Assembly: GCA_015844335.1 (NCBI GenBank) | Contig: JADLZL010001381.1 | Coordinates: 558,001 to 622,000, forward strand | Direction of reading: 5' to 3' | Length of the DNA: 64,000 nt | Origin: Chrysopogon serrulatus | Lineage: Eukaryota; Streptophyta; Magnoliopsida; Poales; Poaceae | In this document: positions 10,248-20,962 of the stretch, in pieces | Layout of the letters: every line of letters begins with the position of its first letter | How positions within the stretch are numbered: the stretch's first letter is position 1 | Program-made: the position numbers and the translations under genes | The notes under the pieces: generated by a model | Told to the model about the DNA's origin: nothing | The model's input: only the letters and a program-made list of their open reading frames with translations | The model's database searches: none

Positions 10248-10690
10248 ATATTGGTACATCCGATTTGCTAGCAAAGCTACGCCAGGCAGCATGGGAAGAT
10301 GCAACTATGAAGGTGATTGCTGATACAATTTGGCTCAATCAAGCGGCATCTTGGTAGACTTTGGAGGACAGTGTGATTTGCTACAAAAGACAGGTATTAT
10401 ATTTTAGTCACATCTGTATATTTCCTAGAATTAATGAAAACTTGGGCAATGCAATCTCCTGAATTATTTATTGTGGGATTCAATTACTGTACTACATATG
10501 ATCCGATATCTACTTTTCCGATTGTTGTTCTGTCTCTTGAATAGTGGCCGGCTACATGGATGCCGTGAGTAACTATGATTTTTTCGATAATAAGGGCCGT
10601 CGGTTTGTTCAAATAGGTGGTGTTGTAATTGACAGAGATAACTAGAATGATTTACTGCTTTCTCCAACTGATTTCACATCTCACAACTTA

Positions 10691-10990
10691 TTGCGTGGTA
10701 GTATGGAGTTTTTTCATGGCTATCCATTTGCTAGGAAGCCAGCTGTTATTTGTCATCATATTCTAGGGGTATTCGATGTTCTAGATATTCATATCTTCTA
10801 CACACCATCAGAGAAGATGCATCAGCTGCACATTGCAGGATCAATATCTCAGCAGCACTTGACTGAGAAACCGCTGGGGTTAATGCAGTGCAACACTCCA
10901 TTCAGTCACTTCATTGATAGATACTTTGGTTCCTTCCACTATTGCTATTTCTACATTACAGATGAGGATATGAATGATGATAACTACTAA
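10691..10990 (+). CDS. Unidentified ORF inside the LTR element
   Basis: A 99-codon frame of unknown identity (RGSMEFFHGYPFARKPAVIC, later FSHFIDRYFGSFHYCYFYIT). Similar frame-broken coding continues upstream from about 10585 (FDNKGRRFVQIGGVVIDRDN). It occupies the place where pol would be in an autonomous element but shows no pol motif. It could be a transduplicated host gene piece or a family-specific ORF. The printed start is not an ATG, so the real start is unknown. Confidence 0.35.
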   Translation: MRGSMEFFHGYPFARKPAVICHHILGVFDVLDIHIFYTPSEKMHQLHIAGSISQQHLTEKPLGLMQCNTPFSHFIDRYFGSFHYCYFYITDEDMNDDNY

Positions 10991-11101
10991 TGATGATAAC
11001 TACTAGGGACTGTTTCTTGTTCAGCTATACATGGACCGACAGGATCCGAAGAGCTTCGCGGCAGGACTCGCTTGGACTCAGATTCAGCGCGTGGGGAGTT
11101 C

Positions 11102-11654
11102 TGTCACATGTCAAATGAAGACAGTGACAAATGGCGAGATTATTGGGCCCAAGGAGGACACGGACGTCATTAGCTGGCCCCATGGCCCACCCTAGGGAGG
11201 GGCGGCATGGGGGCGCCGCAGGAGGAGGGGTGGCGGCTACCCTAGCCGCCGCTACCCTACCGTGGGAGGAGAGGAGGTGCCACGCGTCGAGGAGCTAGGG
11301 GGGCCGCATGGCCGCGCCCAGCCATCGTCGCCGCATTCGCCGCTAATTACCTTTTGTTATTATTGTTAATTAAAGAATTAAGATTCGATAAGCTAGAAAA
11401 TCCATGTTCGATAAGGATTTTTCCGTTAGAGTCTAATCGGGACTATAAATAGTAGGCCATTGCAATTGGATCCAATCAAGAAAGTAATTGGGGTAATTCC
11501 CGTTATTTCTAATATCTTGACTCCCTCTCTCTCCTCTCCCTCACCACCACCACCCCCTGTGCCTCCCTCACCGCTGCCGCACGCCGCCCACCTCCCTCCC
11601 TCCTCCCTCCTCGATCCACCTTTCTAGGTCCACCCTCCCGCTACGTGTATTACA
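11102..11654 (+). repeat. Right LTR of the 8.7-11.7 kb element
   Basis: Starts TGTCACATGTCAAATGAAG and ends GTGTATTACA. Homologous to 8736-9283 throughout, with an expanded GC-rich middle and a shorter C-rich tract near the end. Confidence 0.85.
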
Positions 11655-13330
11655 TATAAACTTTCAACTTTTGATCTTGGTAGTGTATTTTATACATTTG
11701 TTAATGCTTATTGTATTGTTGATTCAAATTGTTCATGTTCTACTTTATTAAAAAGATTATTCTAGGTCCCAGGCTACACTCTTAGTCTTACAAGAGCATA
11801 AATAATTGTTTTAGCCTGCACCATTGCATTCAAGATGTTGAATTTATTATATTGTATTAGTTATTAAACAAATAATTCTCAAAATTAAGTTACTAATATT
11901 CAAAAGATATAATATTTAATCAAAATGTTTTCAAGACAACGACTTGCAAAATTTAATGTTATGAGTATTATATAACTTAAAGTGAACTGTAAGTGTCATT
12001 ACTATTTGGTTTGCTAATTAAGGATATTTTACCATGTTGATAAGCTTATGAAATAAATATTTGTAGTAATATAAGTTTAGACTTTTGGAGGTTGAATTAT
12101 TTTTCATAATATCTTACATTAGTATTTATATGTAGATTTTTGTTAATTTTTTTTATAATCGTTGTGGTGGATAATTTAGGTACAAATTATAGAGGTATAT
12201 ATTACTTTGCATTATCTTCCATAATACTTACATTATCTTCCATAATCTATGTATGGGTAATTTGAATGCAAACTTAGGGGTGAAAGCATTATCTTCGATA
12301 ATGATAGAGATGGATAATTTGTAAAAGAAAAATTAAATTCTTTTTCATTATGGAGGTTTGAATTTTTCCATACATGCTTTATTGATAACTGTACAGATCA
12401 TGGTCCTCTATTCAGCACCATTTTCATGTAAACACGAAGTAACGCAATGACTTTGCTATTAAAGTGAACAAAACAAAATTCTACCTGTCAATAAGGATAA
12501 TATCAAAATTTATTTGTGTGATGTAATCCAAAGGATAATTAAATTAAATTGGAAATCATACATAATTTTGAATAAGGATCTCGCAGGAGACAAATTAAAT
12601 TATAATTGCAGGATCTAGCAATATTGTCATACCTTTAGTGTGTAGAGCCACAAATGCCAATGTATATTTAGATGTTGTGGATGTCGGACGTCGTGGCACT
12701 GGTCGCCTGCCACCTCTTAGTTTCTGCGCCACCCGTATCCTCCTTACTTGACGTAGACCTCCTTATCGATATACTCTAGACATGGATGAAGGAGATGGCG
12801 CGAAAAAGGGTAAATCCCATCCCGTCCCCGGTAATCCTTCCGACCCAACACACGGATAGTTTCTCATTGAATTGACTCTCCCTGCAAAGACAACCAATTG
12901 AAGCAAACATCCCAAAGACACATCAGAAAATAAAAAACTCTATGTTATTATATCAATAAAGAACGTGGCCAAGAGGACCCACTTCCTGATGATCCTGCGT
13001 CCACCAGTTCAAATCGAAAAAATAAACCAATAAAGAACATGGGGTGACTGGGGTCACTACCTGATATTGATGTAAATCAACCTTAAGCTCTTGTAAAAAG
13101 GTACAGAGTAGAAGTAGATCCGGCACCATTGCTCCTTAATCATGCCCTCTTGTTACAATATTATCAGATCTAAAACAGAAAGGATCCTCATCCGATTTCA
13201 GGAAATATTATGTTCAAAGGCCAAAAGCCATATCACTTGAATTATTTTGCAGACAATTTCGAAGCAAGCCTGTTCAAATATGATATAAAATCCATTCTAG
13301 TCGAAACTCGGAATAGAGTATAGATTAGAT
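11655..13330. other. AT-rich DNA with Helitron-family footprints
   Basis: No coding potential. About 12150-12340 carries GATAATTT, GGTAATTTGAATGCAAACTTA and GATAGAGATGGATAATTTG-type phrases. These are the reverse complement of the satellite-like body at 22190-22500 and 51700-53000 (for example ATTACCCACC, TTTGCATCTAA). They are probably Helitron-derived remnants. Confidence 0.4.
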
Positions 13331-14600
13331 TTAAACATGAGGAGACTCACTGCCTCCCATGGTGCTATGGCTGCAAACAATTATCTTCCCTGCTGTGTGT
13401 GCGCAAGTACTCCAGCGCCAGCGGCAGCAGGTAAACACTTCACCAATAGAAGGAAGAAGCAAGTCAACCGGGGGTGCTTACCCAGGAGCAACTGGCCTAC
13501 AGGCTGTACCGGCGCCTGAGCGTCGTCGTCCTCACGTCCGCCCTGCAGTGAGGGCAGTTGGCATTGCCCTTGAGAGAGACGTCGACGTTTAGATCAGGTG
13601 GATGATGTGGATGCAGGGGCACACCGCGCGCGCACACGCCCACGGGACTGGAGACCTCGGCGGCAGCGCCTGCGAGAAAACACGATTACACGAAGGAACA
13701 TGCGGAGAGATAATATTTGACTCGTGACAAATAATCCGTTGGTTATGATAAATAATAGATTTTTTTCCTTTTTTTTACCTATAATAATGACAGAGATGGG
13801 TAATTTTCTAGAAAATAAAATAGATCTAATGGTTATGGATCATCAGACCGTATAGATTTGATGGCTAGATGTTACTAATTAATATTAAAATTTCTATTTA
13901 TCTTTTTTTTTTTACACGTCTGATGAGAATTAACGTGGAGGCTCTTTTGAGGGCTCCAATCAGTAACAGTAAGATTTGTCGTGTGCGTACTTTGTTATGC
14001 ATGCCTGGAAACTATCTGTTTGGTTCAGTAGTGGCTAAGGGAACGGTAATGCAAATTGCTGCCAGTGTTAATGGGAAAAATAGACGCCATTTGCTTAGCT
14101 CGCTGTGCGAGTGGGAGTGCATGCTTTCCATTCAACTTTTCTTCTTTCTTCTTGTCCGGGGAAGGTGCGAGGGCCGTAATACTAAATTAACTATCGATGT
14201 ATGTTGTTATTAGATCTTCTCTCCTTTATTTGCCTCATTGTCAGCTTCCGATCTTCCAATGCAGTCACTGTACCGTTGCAGTGCATTTCTGCGATGGAGG
14301 TGGTGGCCATTACAAGCAACCTTTGCTTGCTCGTCTCGGTCTCGGTCTCGCTCACAGAGTCCCAGGTCCCAGCTAAGCTAGATACATTCCTTTTTTCTCT
14401 TTTCTTTATTCTTTGCTTCCTCAGTGCGTAAATCAAGAAGCCAGCCAGCTGCCAAGAATCTGAATGCTGGCTTAATCTTTGATCTTTAGTCAGTTCCCTT
14501 TCCGCCCTGCCTGGCTTATCTGGTCCGGTCCTCATTTCAAAGGCTCTCCACTCCATCACCTGAAACGATCTATCTCTGACTGCTCATCTTGCTGCGCATC
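13331..14600. other. Unassigned low-copy-looking DNA
   Basis: Contains a GC-rich patch at about 13500-13680 and a minus-orientation Helitron-family footprint at about 13745-13850 (GATGGGTAATTTTCTAGAAA). 13869-14559 has 70-122 codon frames on both strands with no recognisable domain. I cannot support a gene. Confidence 0.3.
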
Positions 14601-14603
14601 CGG

Positions 14604-15174
14604 CACTAGTACAGAACAAGCTTTTAGTCCCGGTTGGGAAGGGCTTTTAGTCCCGGTTCTCCCAACCGGGACTAAGAATGCAGGACTAAAGGTCCCGGCC
14701 TTTAGTCCCGGTTCCAATCGGGACTAAAGCCTCACCAGGCGAAAAAATAAATGTTGCGGTGTGTGTGATTCGAACCCAGTACCTCTCGTCTCGCACATAA
14801 AGTCCTTACCAACTCAGCTGTACATCACATGTGACAAAGTCCTGTACAATATCCTTTTGAATTGATCCGTCGGGGACCTTTAGTCCCGGTTGGTAACACC
14901 AACCGGGACTAAAATTAAAGGACCTTTAGTTCCAGTTGGTAACACCAACCGGGACTAAAAAGTCGACCTTTAGTCCCGGTTGGTATTACCAACCGGGACT
15001 AAAAGTTGAGGACCTTTAGTACGGGTTGGTAACACCAACCGGGACTAAAAGATCGATCTTTAGTCTCAGTTGGTATTACCAACCGGGACTAAAGAACCTT
15101 TAGTCCCGAACGCAAAAAATACCGAGACTAAAATTGAATTTGTGCATCGACCAAAGGCCTGTTCTCTAGTAGTG
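14604..15174. mobile_element. Non-autonomous CACTA element
   Basis: 571 bp starting CACTAGTACAGAACAAG and ending GGCCTGTTCTCTAGTAGTG, with perfect 3-bp CGG target duplications (14601-14603, 15175-15177). The interior is made of at least seven modules containing TTTAGTCCCGGTTGG and the complement CCAACCGGGACTAAA. Most are paired as short palindromes (for example about 14878-14913, 14927-14959, 14966-15003, 15014-15049). In CACTA elements subterminal repeats of this kind bind transposase. No transposase ORF is present. A tRNA-like module is embedded on the minus strand. Confidence 0.92.
14757..14833 (-). ncRNA. tRNA-like module (A and B boxes) in CACTA element
   Basis: Read on the minus strand there is an A-box-like AGCTGAGTTGGTAAGGA (14819-14803), then 25 bases later a B-box-like GGGTTCGAATC (14777-14767). 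These match the internal RNA polymerase III promoter of tRNA genes. No complete cloverleaf or acceptor stem is evident, so it is a tRNA-derived remnant rather than a functional tRNA. It could still serve as a Pol III promoter. Confidence 0.55.
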
Positions 15175-15177
15175 CGG

Positions 15178-15553
15178 GTACAGTTCGAATTTGAACGAGG
15201 AAGCCTCGTTCATTATCTCTGTGTGCACAATTCCTGCAGGTTAGTGAAATCAATGCTTTTAATTTCACTCCACGGTATTTCCCCTTTTTTACTTTTGTTT
15301 CTTTTCTTTGCAAAACTGGTACAAATTCAACTGCCATGCACACATCCGTCAGATTTTTAAATCAAAGAACCACCACATGTGTGTGCGTCATAATAGTCCA
15401 TATATCATTTGTTAGAATAGTGTATGCGTCATACAAAATTGTCTGTATAGTATTTGTTAGAATGGCCTATTAGATAGCACACAGGCCATATAGCCATCCG
15501 TCCAATAACTTCTTGGGTGACATCAATGACGAGTAAACCAGGAACCCATGGTA
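15178..15553. other. Unassigned DNA
   Basis: A short repeat is visible (GTGCGTCATAATAGTCCATATA, GTATGCGTCATACAAAATTG, then TTTGTTAGAATGGCCTAT), but there is no coding or RNA signal. Confidence 0.35.
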
Positions 15554-15802
15554 TTTCCTCTCAGCAAATTATTATAAGATGTTTGACTTTTTTCTCTAAA
15601 TTTGACCGTCGTCTTATTTAAAAAGTTTGCGTAAACATAGTCAAAATAAAGTCATTATTGAAGAGTTTTTTTTTTTTTTTTTGATAAAGCAAGCCACCAC
15701 AAGAGAAGTGATGTTTTGCAAAAAAAAAAAAGTTTTAATAAGACAGGTGGTCAAATTTGTTGTCAAAAAAGTCAAATATCTTATATATTGGGACGGAGAA
15801 AG
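15554..15802. mobile_element. Stowaway-like MITE (family 2)
   Basis: About 250 bp with inverted ends: left TTTCCTCTCAGCAAATTATTA leading to TAAGATGTTTGACTTTTT, right AAAAGTCAAATATCTTATAT leading to GGGACGGAGAAAG. It is flanked by TA. Same family as 41236-41476. The poly-T (about 15666-15682) and poly-A (about 15720-15732) tracts lie in the body. Confidence 0.8.
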
Positions 15803-15817
15803 TATAATATAACAATT

Positions 15818-16560
15818 GTGTTGACACCGATTTAGGTCATACACCAGTAGAGCTGGATCGTCTTAGGTTGTATACATTTTAGATACGTATAGCAAAGGGA
15901 GATCCTAACATTGTGGCTGACTAACAAGTCGACGAGGGCAGTTAGACACTCATTTTCACCCAAAAAACCCCACAAATACCTTCTGGGAAGACTTGTCAGG
16001 GAGATGCATGGTGGGGATGTCCCAGGATCGGCAAGACCACCTAGAAAGGCAACAAATCCCGTTGAGAGAAGTGTTAGAGAATGAGGGGATGGAAAAGCTT
16101 GGGATAGGTAATAGAAAAGTATGCCTAGATTGATTTTGACCATTGTATATTGGATATCCCAAGCGCTCGTGATCCTCTGATATATATAGGGATGGTCTTA
16201 TCATAGCAACAAATATTCTTAAGTTGTGGTCTATAAGTTTTCCATGAAACTGGAGGAGTTTAGATCAGTAAATAGATAAATTCGGAAGAAGAACATCGGA
16301 AGTTCCGACAGATGTCGGTCTTCTTGTGCTCAACTGGCGGGATCTAGGAGCAGATTGGAACTTCTGCCAGACGTTAGAAGCCACCTTTAACCCACAAACC
16401 ACCACACTCAGAACTTCCGACATCTCAACCTCTCAAGTACTAGAAAATGTGACCTCTCTGGCCCTTTTTGCTGTCAAATAGTATGGTATCTCTATTTCTA
16501 CACAGAAATAATCACATTTCTCTATTTTTAGTTTATATACTATAAAAGTTATTTTTACTG
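15818..16560. repeat. Degenerate LTR-like repeat (copy 1)
   Basis: Begins near TGTTGACACCGATTTAGG. A segment at about 16183-16250 (TATATATAGGGATGGTCTTATC, then CTATAAGTTTTCCATGAAA) is related to about 17455-17525, the second copy. The CGGAAGTTCCGACAGATGTCGG palindromic stretch near 16296 is also typical of some grass LTRs. No ends or coding domains are secure. Confidence 0.35.
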
Positions 16561-16699
16561 CCATCTTGAACAAACTGTTCTAAAGGGTGAGGTTTTCAAG
16601 AGCATGGACAAATAAAAGACAATTAAGAGGCCTCTTATTAAGTCTTTTAAGTCGTTTTGCAGAGAAACGGCCTGACACCAACTCCTCAAGGGAAGAATA

Positions 16700-16920
16700 A
16701 TGTCCCGTCAAAAAAATTCCATTGATGACAATAATTGGCCTGAGGTTCAGCAAATCAACAGCTATGCTATATTCATGGGGTACCTGTTGATTGGTGTGAG
16801 GGTGCTCGGTTTGCTGATGCTTACATGGACCACAGTTGTCCTCCTTGGTGGCTTTGTCTCCATGCTGCAGAAGAAGGACTTTTGGTGTCTCACGGTTATC
16901 ACACTAGTCCAAACTGCTGG
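16700..16920 (+). CDS. BLE2-like exon 1 (orphan)
   Basis: An ATG frame of 73 complete codons starting MSRQKNSIDDNNWPEVQQ and ending at a canonical splice donor (ACTGCTGG-GTTAGT, GT at 16921-16922). It carries two hydrophobic segments: about residues 25-55 (FMGYLLIGVRVLGLLMLTWT onward) and about 60-74 (WCLTVITLVQTAG). These match the N-terminal membrane region I associate with grass BLE2-like proteins. The frame is open with no damage. Joining after GG to the acceptor at 54081 would give Gly-Val-Phe-Asn-Phe in phase. Its nearest downstream exon 2 copy (20963) has a lost acceptor AG. It is probably a gene fragment, yet notably clean. Confidence 0.7.
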
Positions 16921-17199
16921 GTTAGTTTCCTTACTTCCTTGGTAATTAAGCAATTCATCTTTGCTCATTAAATTTTATCAAACCATATTTGAATTACAGT
17001 CCATACACTAGCAAGCTGGAATGCTCCGTAAAAGCGAGCCAAAATCAATCTAGCCGAATTTCAAGTCGCCTGTCACTTAATTCGCACACGAACACCTCAC
17101 ACCTTATATCTCCAATGATGAGTGTGATACACAAGCTAGGCACATCACAGGAAGCCTCGTTGGGAGCGCAGTATGCAAGAAATGCCAACGAGAGGTTAA

Positions 17200-17760
17200 T
17201 TGAAACTTGACACCTAAACATCCGGGAGGGACCTTGTTGAGGTTTGTGGCTGCTATGGGCTACCCTAGATGGCCTAACCACTCAAAGCTTTGCCGTTGTC
17301 AAACAAGTAGTCACTAGCAGCGGCAACGAAGAACGAACAACAATAACATATTAGAAAAGTAGAGCCGAGGGTAAAAGTATAAGGTAAATTGGTTTTTTAT
17401 CAATCCGATAGATGTATCTCTTAATCGTCTATAGTCCTCTTATGTAAATAAAGGGAGTGGTCTTATCCTGATAAGAAACCTCTTCCATACGTAATTTACA
17501 AGTTCTCTATGAAATCAGGCCAGATTCCAACAAAAAAGACCTCGACATAGCTTCGGACTACCAAAATTGGATTAGGCTGGTTTTGGCCTTTTTCAGCAAG
17601 GCGACGCATAGTTGTCTTGGGACACCGCCCGAGCCAGTTTAGGAGCCAACCTAGGCTGGTTTTAGCTGGGCCAAGGTACTGCCCAAGCCGGCTGTTTGGA
17701 CATAAAATCACTCAAGAGGATCTTTCTGCTCACAATAAAAATAAATGTGTGGGCGTACCA
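17200..17760. repeat. Degenerate LTR-like repeat (copy 2)
   Basis: Contains a segment (GGGAGTGGTCTTATCCTGAT onward, about 17455-17525) related to 16183-16250. Together the two flank the orphan exon 1. The two copies might be remnants of one element or independent relics. No coding domain is recognised. Confidence 0.3.
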
Positions 17761-19600
17761 GTGTACTAAAGTACACAAAAAATAAAAAGAGGGAACATAG
17801 ACTTTATTCATATTTAATAAAAATACAAATACAAGTTCCCATACAAATATGCGCTCCACAGGTAGCCTGCTGCGGGCGATCTGACTTGAACATAGGCGAT
17901 GTGATCTTCATGGTTTCTGGGGCCTCGGAAAGCTCCGAGTTAATTACCCCTGCGAGTCAAGCTCACAGAGCACCTCCGATTAAGCTGCATCGGTCGTTAT
18001 CGTCAATCTTCGCTTCACGTCTCCATGCATGGTGTTGGTGTAGATGTAGGGTGGCGTCGGCATGATCATGGCCTCGTCGGAATCCATGAGCCGGTACAAC
18101 ATGACTAGAATATGAGCCATGCCCGCCTGCGTCGTTCGCCTCGTCGGTATCGAACGGCACGTAGTGGAGGTTGTAGTAGATCACACTTGTATGGTTGGTG
18201 TAGTTCGGATCGATTTGGACTTCCTCGGCAACGTCATCGTGGTACGCTGTAGAACATGGTCATGTGGGGTTGTCGTTGTAGTGGTAGATGAAGACCCGAT
18301 CACGGTGTCGAAGTAGATCGGCGTCGAGCTTGATCGGCGTAGTAGATGCAGATTGTCGCAGTAGATGCAGAGCACAGCGCCGTGCTCCTAGCTGTCATCT
18401 TGATTGACTTGTACGTGCATGCACAGCAAGCGTGCACTTGCTTGCTTCTTGGCTTGTAGATGAACATGAATACATGGCATGGACGTGCATGCGCACAAAT
18501 ACTTATCGCTTGCTTCTTGATCGGCACATGCATCTCCAAGACCTCGTCCTGACTGCCGTGTCATTTGCTCGGCCTCGAATTCTACGTCGCGGGCACGCCT
18601 GACACCAGCAAGCCAAGCTCGGCGGCGGCGCTTCGTCTCCCCACGACGCGATGGTTCTCGCGGTCCGGCGCCGACGCCGTCGTGATCATCCGGCTGCCGC
18701 GTAGCTTTCTTCTCGACCGATCTCGTAACTCTGGCCAAGATGCATGTATGCAAGATTGATAGAAAGAAATAATTATTAGATTATTTTCTTACTCGCGGAA
18801 GACATCGTGGAAGCCATCTGCTCGTGATTGCCGACTTTGGGAACGAACGTGCAGCACCTCCTCACGGTCTCCGTGATCCCCTGGACGATCGAAGATGCGG
18901 ACGACAATTTGCCGGAACGGAACCGGCCGGCGGCGTGCACGTCTGGATGAAGACGAAGGGAAGCTAGCTAGCAGCTCTCCTGACTCTCACGTAGGTGGCA
19001 ATTAGTTGGTTGCTCCTCGGCGCAGCAGCACGTCGGCGGCGGTGGCGTGCATGTATATATCTCTGCCCTTCGACTGTATAGAGCAGCCGAGCTCATCATC
19101 GTGATGCCTCCATGAAGCGGCTGTGCTGATGGCGGTGGCGTCGCGGCTGCCCTTCCGATCTGGCGCCGTGCTAGGGCTGCCTTCCTCTTGATCTCCCTCC
19201 GCTCCGAGCCTGTGGCCGGGCGTCCTTAGCCCCCACGTGAGAGGGTTGGGCTGTTTATATCGGCAAGTAATTAGGGTAGCAGCCAGGACTCTTGCCGCAC
19301 GTGTGCGCCGCCTAGAGTCTGTTAGCACGCGAGAGAAATCCGGAGCCGGTTGCTTTCCTTCATGTACAGGCTAGATACGTGTACTTATCCATCTAAAGAG
19401 ATTATCTCTTGGGGCACAGCCGTATATTACTCTGACATATAGGCCTAGGGTGATGAAGAGATTAGCATCACCCTCGATCATATCATTAGCCGTGCGCGAC
19501 CCATGCACGTATGCTTTTGCGGCCACGTGAATAGCTTCCAGAACGTTCAGAAGCAAACCGAGCACGCGATACACACGGACCGTTGGCAGCTCAATATATA
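17761..19600. other. Unassigned moderately GC-rich DNA
   Basis: Contains phrases such as GTAGATGCAGA (about 18344, 18361), CGTGCATGC and GCTTGCTTCTTG repeats (about 18411-18530). Open frames of 60-121 codons on both strands overlap, and none has a recognisable domain. I find no transposon ends before 19601. It may be decayed gene or repeat DNA. Confidence 0.3.
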
Positions 19601-19860
19601 CTAGAGGGCAGGCCCGGCGCTTCGCGCGGGCGGCGGCCAAGAGAAAAAAAAGGGACTGTACAGCAACGGTCTGGATGAGGCGGCACTGTTCACGGGATTC
19701 GGGTACTGTAGCCGGGGCGGAGTACTGTAGCGAGGGGATCGGGTTACTGTAGCGGGATGGGGCACTGTGGATGAACAGGCAGGTGTGAGGTGTTCCCGGT
19801 GCGATGAACAGGGCATTCCCGCTACAGTGATTTTCACCAAAAACAAAGTATCTCTATAGA
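19601..19860 (-). mobile_element. Complete mini-Helitron (260 bp)
   Basis: On the minus strand it starts TCTATAGAGATACTTTG (19860 leftward) and ends in CTAG (19604-19601). A GC-rich hairpin precedes the CTAG (plus strand GCCCGGCGCTTCGCGCGGGC). It sits exactly between A and T on the minus strand, the Helitron insertion rule. The interior is a run of CTGTAGC and CTGTTCA-type words. It encodes nothing and would need Rep/Helicase supplied in trans. Confidence 0.85.
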
Positions 19861-20962
19861 TATCCAATATATACGTATACGTACAGGTACGGGATTCCTT
19901 CATAGACAGACATACACCAAATACAGGGGGCTCTGTACGTGAACTCCCCATGCACCTGCTAGCTTGTGCCTTTTCTTCATTATTTACTCAAGTAACGTAC
20001 GTGTACACGTACACAGAATTTCCATTGCTTTGCTAGCACCAAATGATCGACAACTAATAATAAATTAATCCACTAGCTTATGATCCTGGTATAATAACAA
20101 GCCATCAATGAGTCAAGACTTTGGGCCGTATGCTCGACTCACGTACACGCCACCGTGTATATAATTTGAGGCATGGTGAAGGAGCTAACTGTTAGCTTGC
20201 TTCCTATAGTTAACACACACCCGTGAAAATGCATGCATGCTTCTTTAGTAGCATATATAACACGAGCTCATGCACATATGAACATGTTACATATGGTTAC
20301 ATTTATTTTGAATATTTTGTACAAAATCTCGTCAAACACCGGCCTGGCTCGGTTTTTCTTATGTTGGCTCAATTTCATCCACATTTGATTCTTTTCCATC
20401 ATATTTGGTTTTTTTAGTCCACGCTTTGATTCTTCTAATCATATTTGGGTTGTTAACAGTATCAAATCAATCTGTGCTGTTCCGTGTGATAACCTTGGAT
20501 ATATGACTAGAGGGAGCTCTGACTTTATTAATGGGAAGGGGCACATTCCAATTTACTTTGTTGCTTCGTCATCTGTTTGCGAACTAGTGCAGTCCCTATG
20601 ATTCAACACGTACACGAGAGGATGGCTGTAGTTGACACAATTCTGGTCTCACACTCAAAGAATAGTAGAATAATCAAATAGTACGAGGATCAACTTGTGG
20701 CGAGCCATGGAGAAACCGGCCTAGCCGGTTTTTCGAGACATCCCGTGACAATCTAGATAATGCCTCAATTAGCACAGTCATAGTAAAATGATGGACACAG
20801 CTTAGCTTCTAGATAGAAGTATACCCTGTCTCAGGATTAAGAAGTCATCATACAACATAAGCAAATTTACACTCCTTTCCTTCAGCTTCTTGAGTCAAAA
20901 TGGCACAAATCACCTTTTCGGCTTCGCCATTCCTAATAATCTCACTTGCAAAACTTTATTAA
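19861..20962. other. Unassigned AT-rich DNA, possible old intron
   Basis: No coding sequence is recognised. The last 40 bp (ACTTGCAAAACTTTATTAACA) resemble the 3' end of the BLE2-like intron at 54060-54080, so at least the right edge is ancestral intron. Confidence 0.45.

Larger units (their letters stand above)
8736..11654 (+). mobile_element. Non-autonomous Ty3/gypsy-like LTR element
   Basis: Two LTRs of about 550 bp (8736-9283 and 11102-11654) begin TGTCAC and end GTGTATTACA. A primer site TGGTATCAG (initiator Met tRNA type) starts at 9286, and a purine-rich GTGGGGAG lies just before the right LTR. Only about 1.8 kb lies between the LTRs. It holds gag-like frames and an unidentified frame, but no protease, reverse transcriptase, RNase H or integrase motif. 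The element therefore depends on enzymes supplied in trans. Flanking 5-bp sequences (TACAG and TATAA) do not match well, suggesting age. Confidence 0.85.

Noticed and set aside
14201..14559. Overlapping ORFs of 76-122 codons on both strands
   Set aside because: No ATG context, splice signals or domain that favours one of them. Left as unassigned.
14757..14833. Functional tRNA gene
   Set aside because: A and B boxes are present, but no full cloverleaf, acceptor stem or anticodon arm can be drawn with confidence.
14604..15174. CRISPR-like array (regular short palindromic repeats)
   Set aside because: The repeats are CACTA subterminal modules with transposon ends and a target duplication, in a plant nuclear context.
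18388..18753. 121-codon minus-strand ORF
   Set aside because: Arg/Ala-rich translation of GC-rich DNA with no recognisable family and no neighbouring exon signals.
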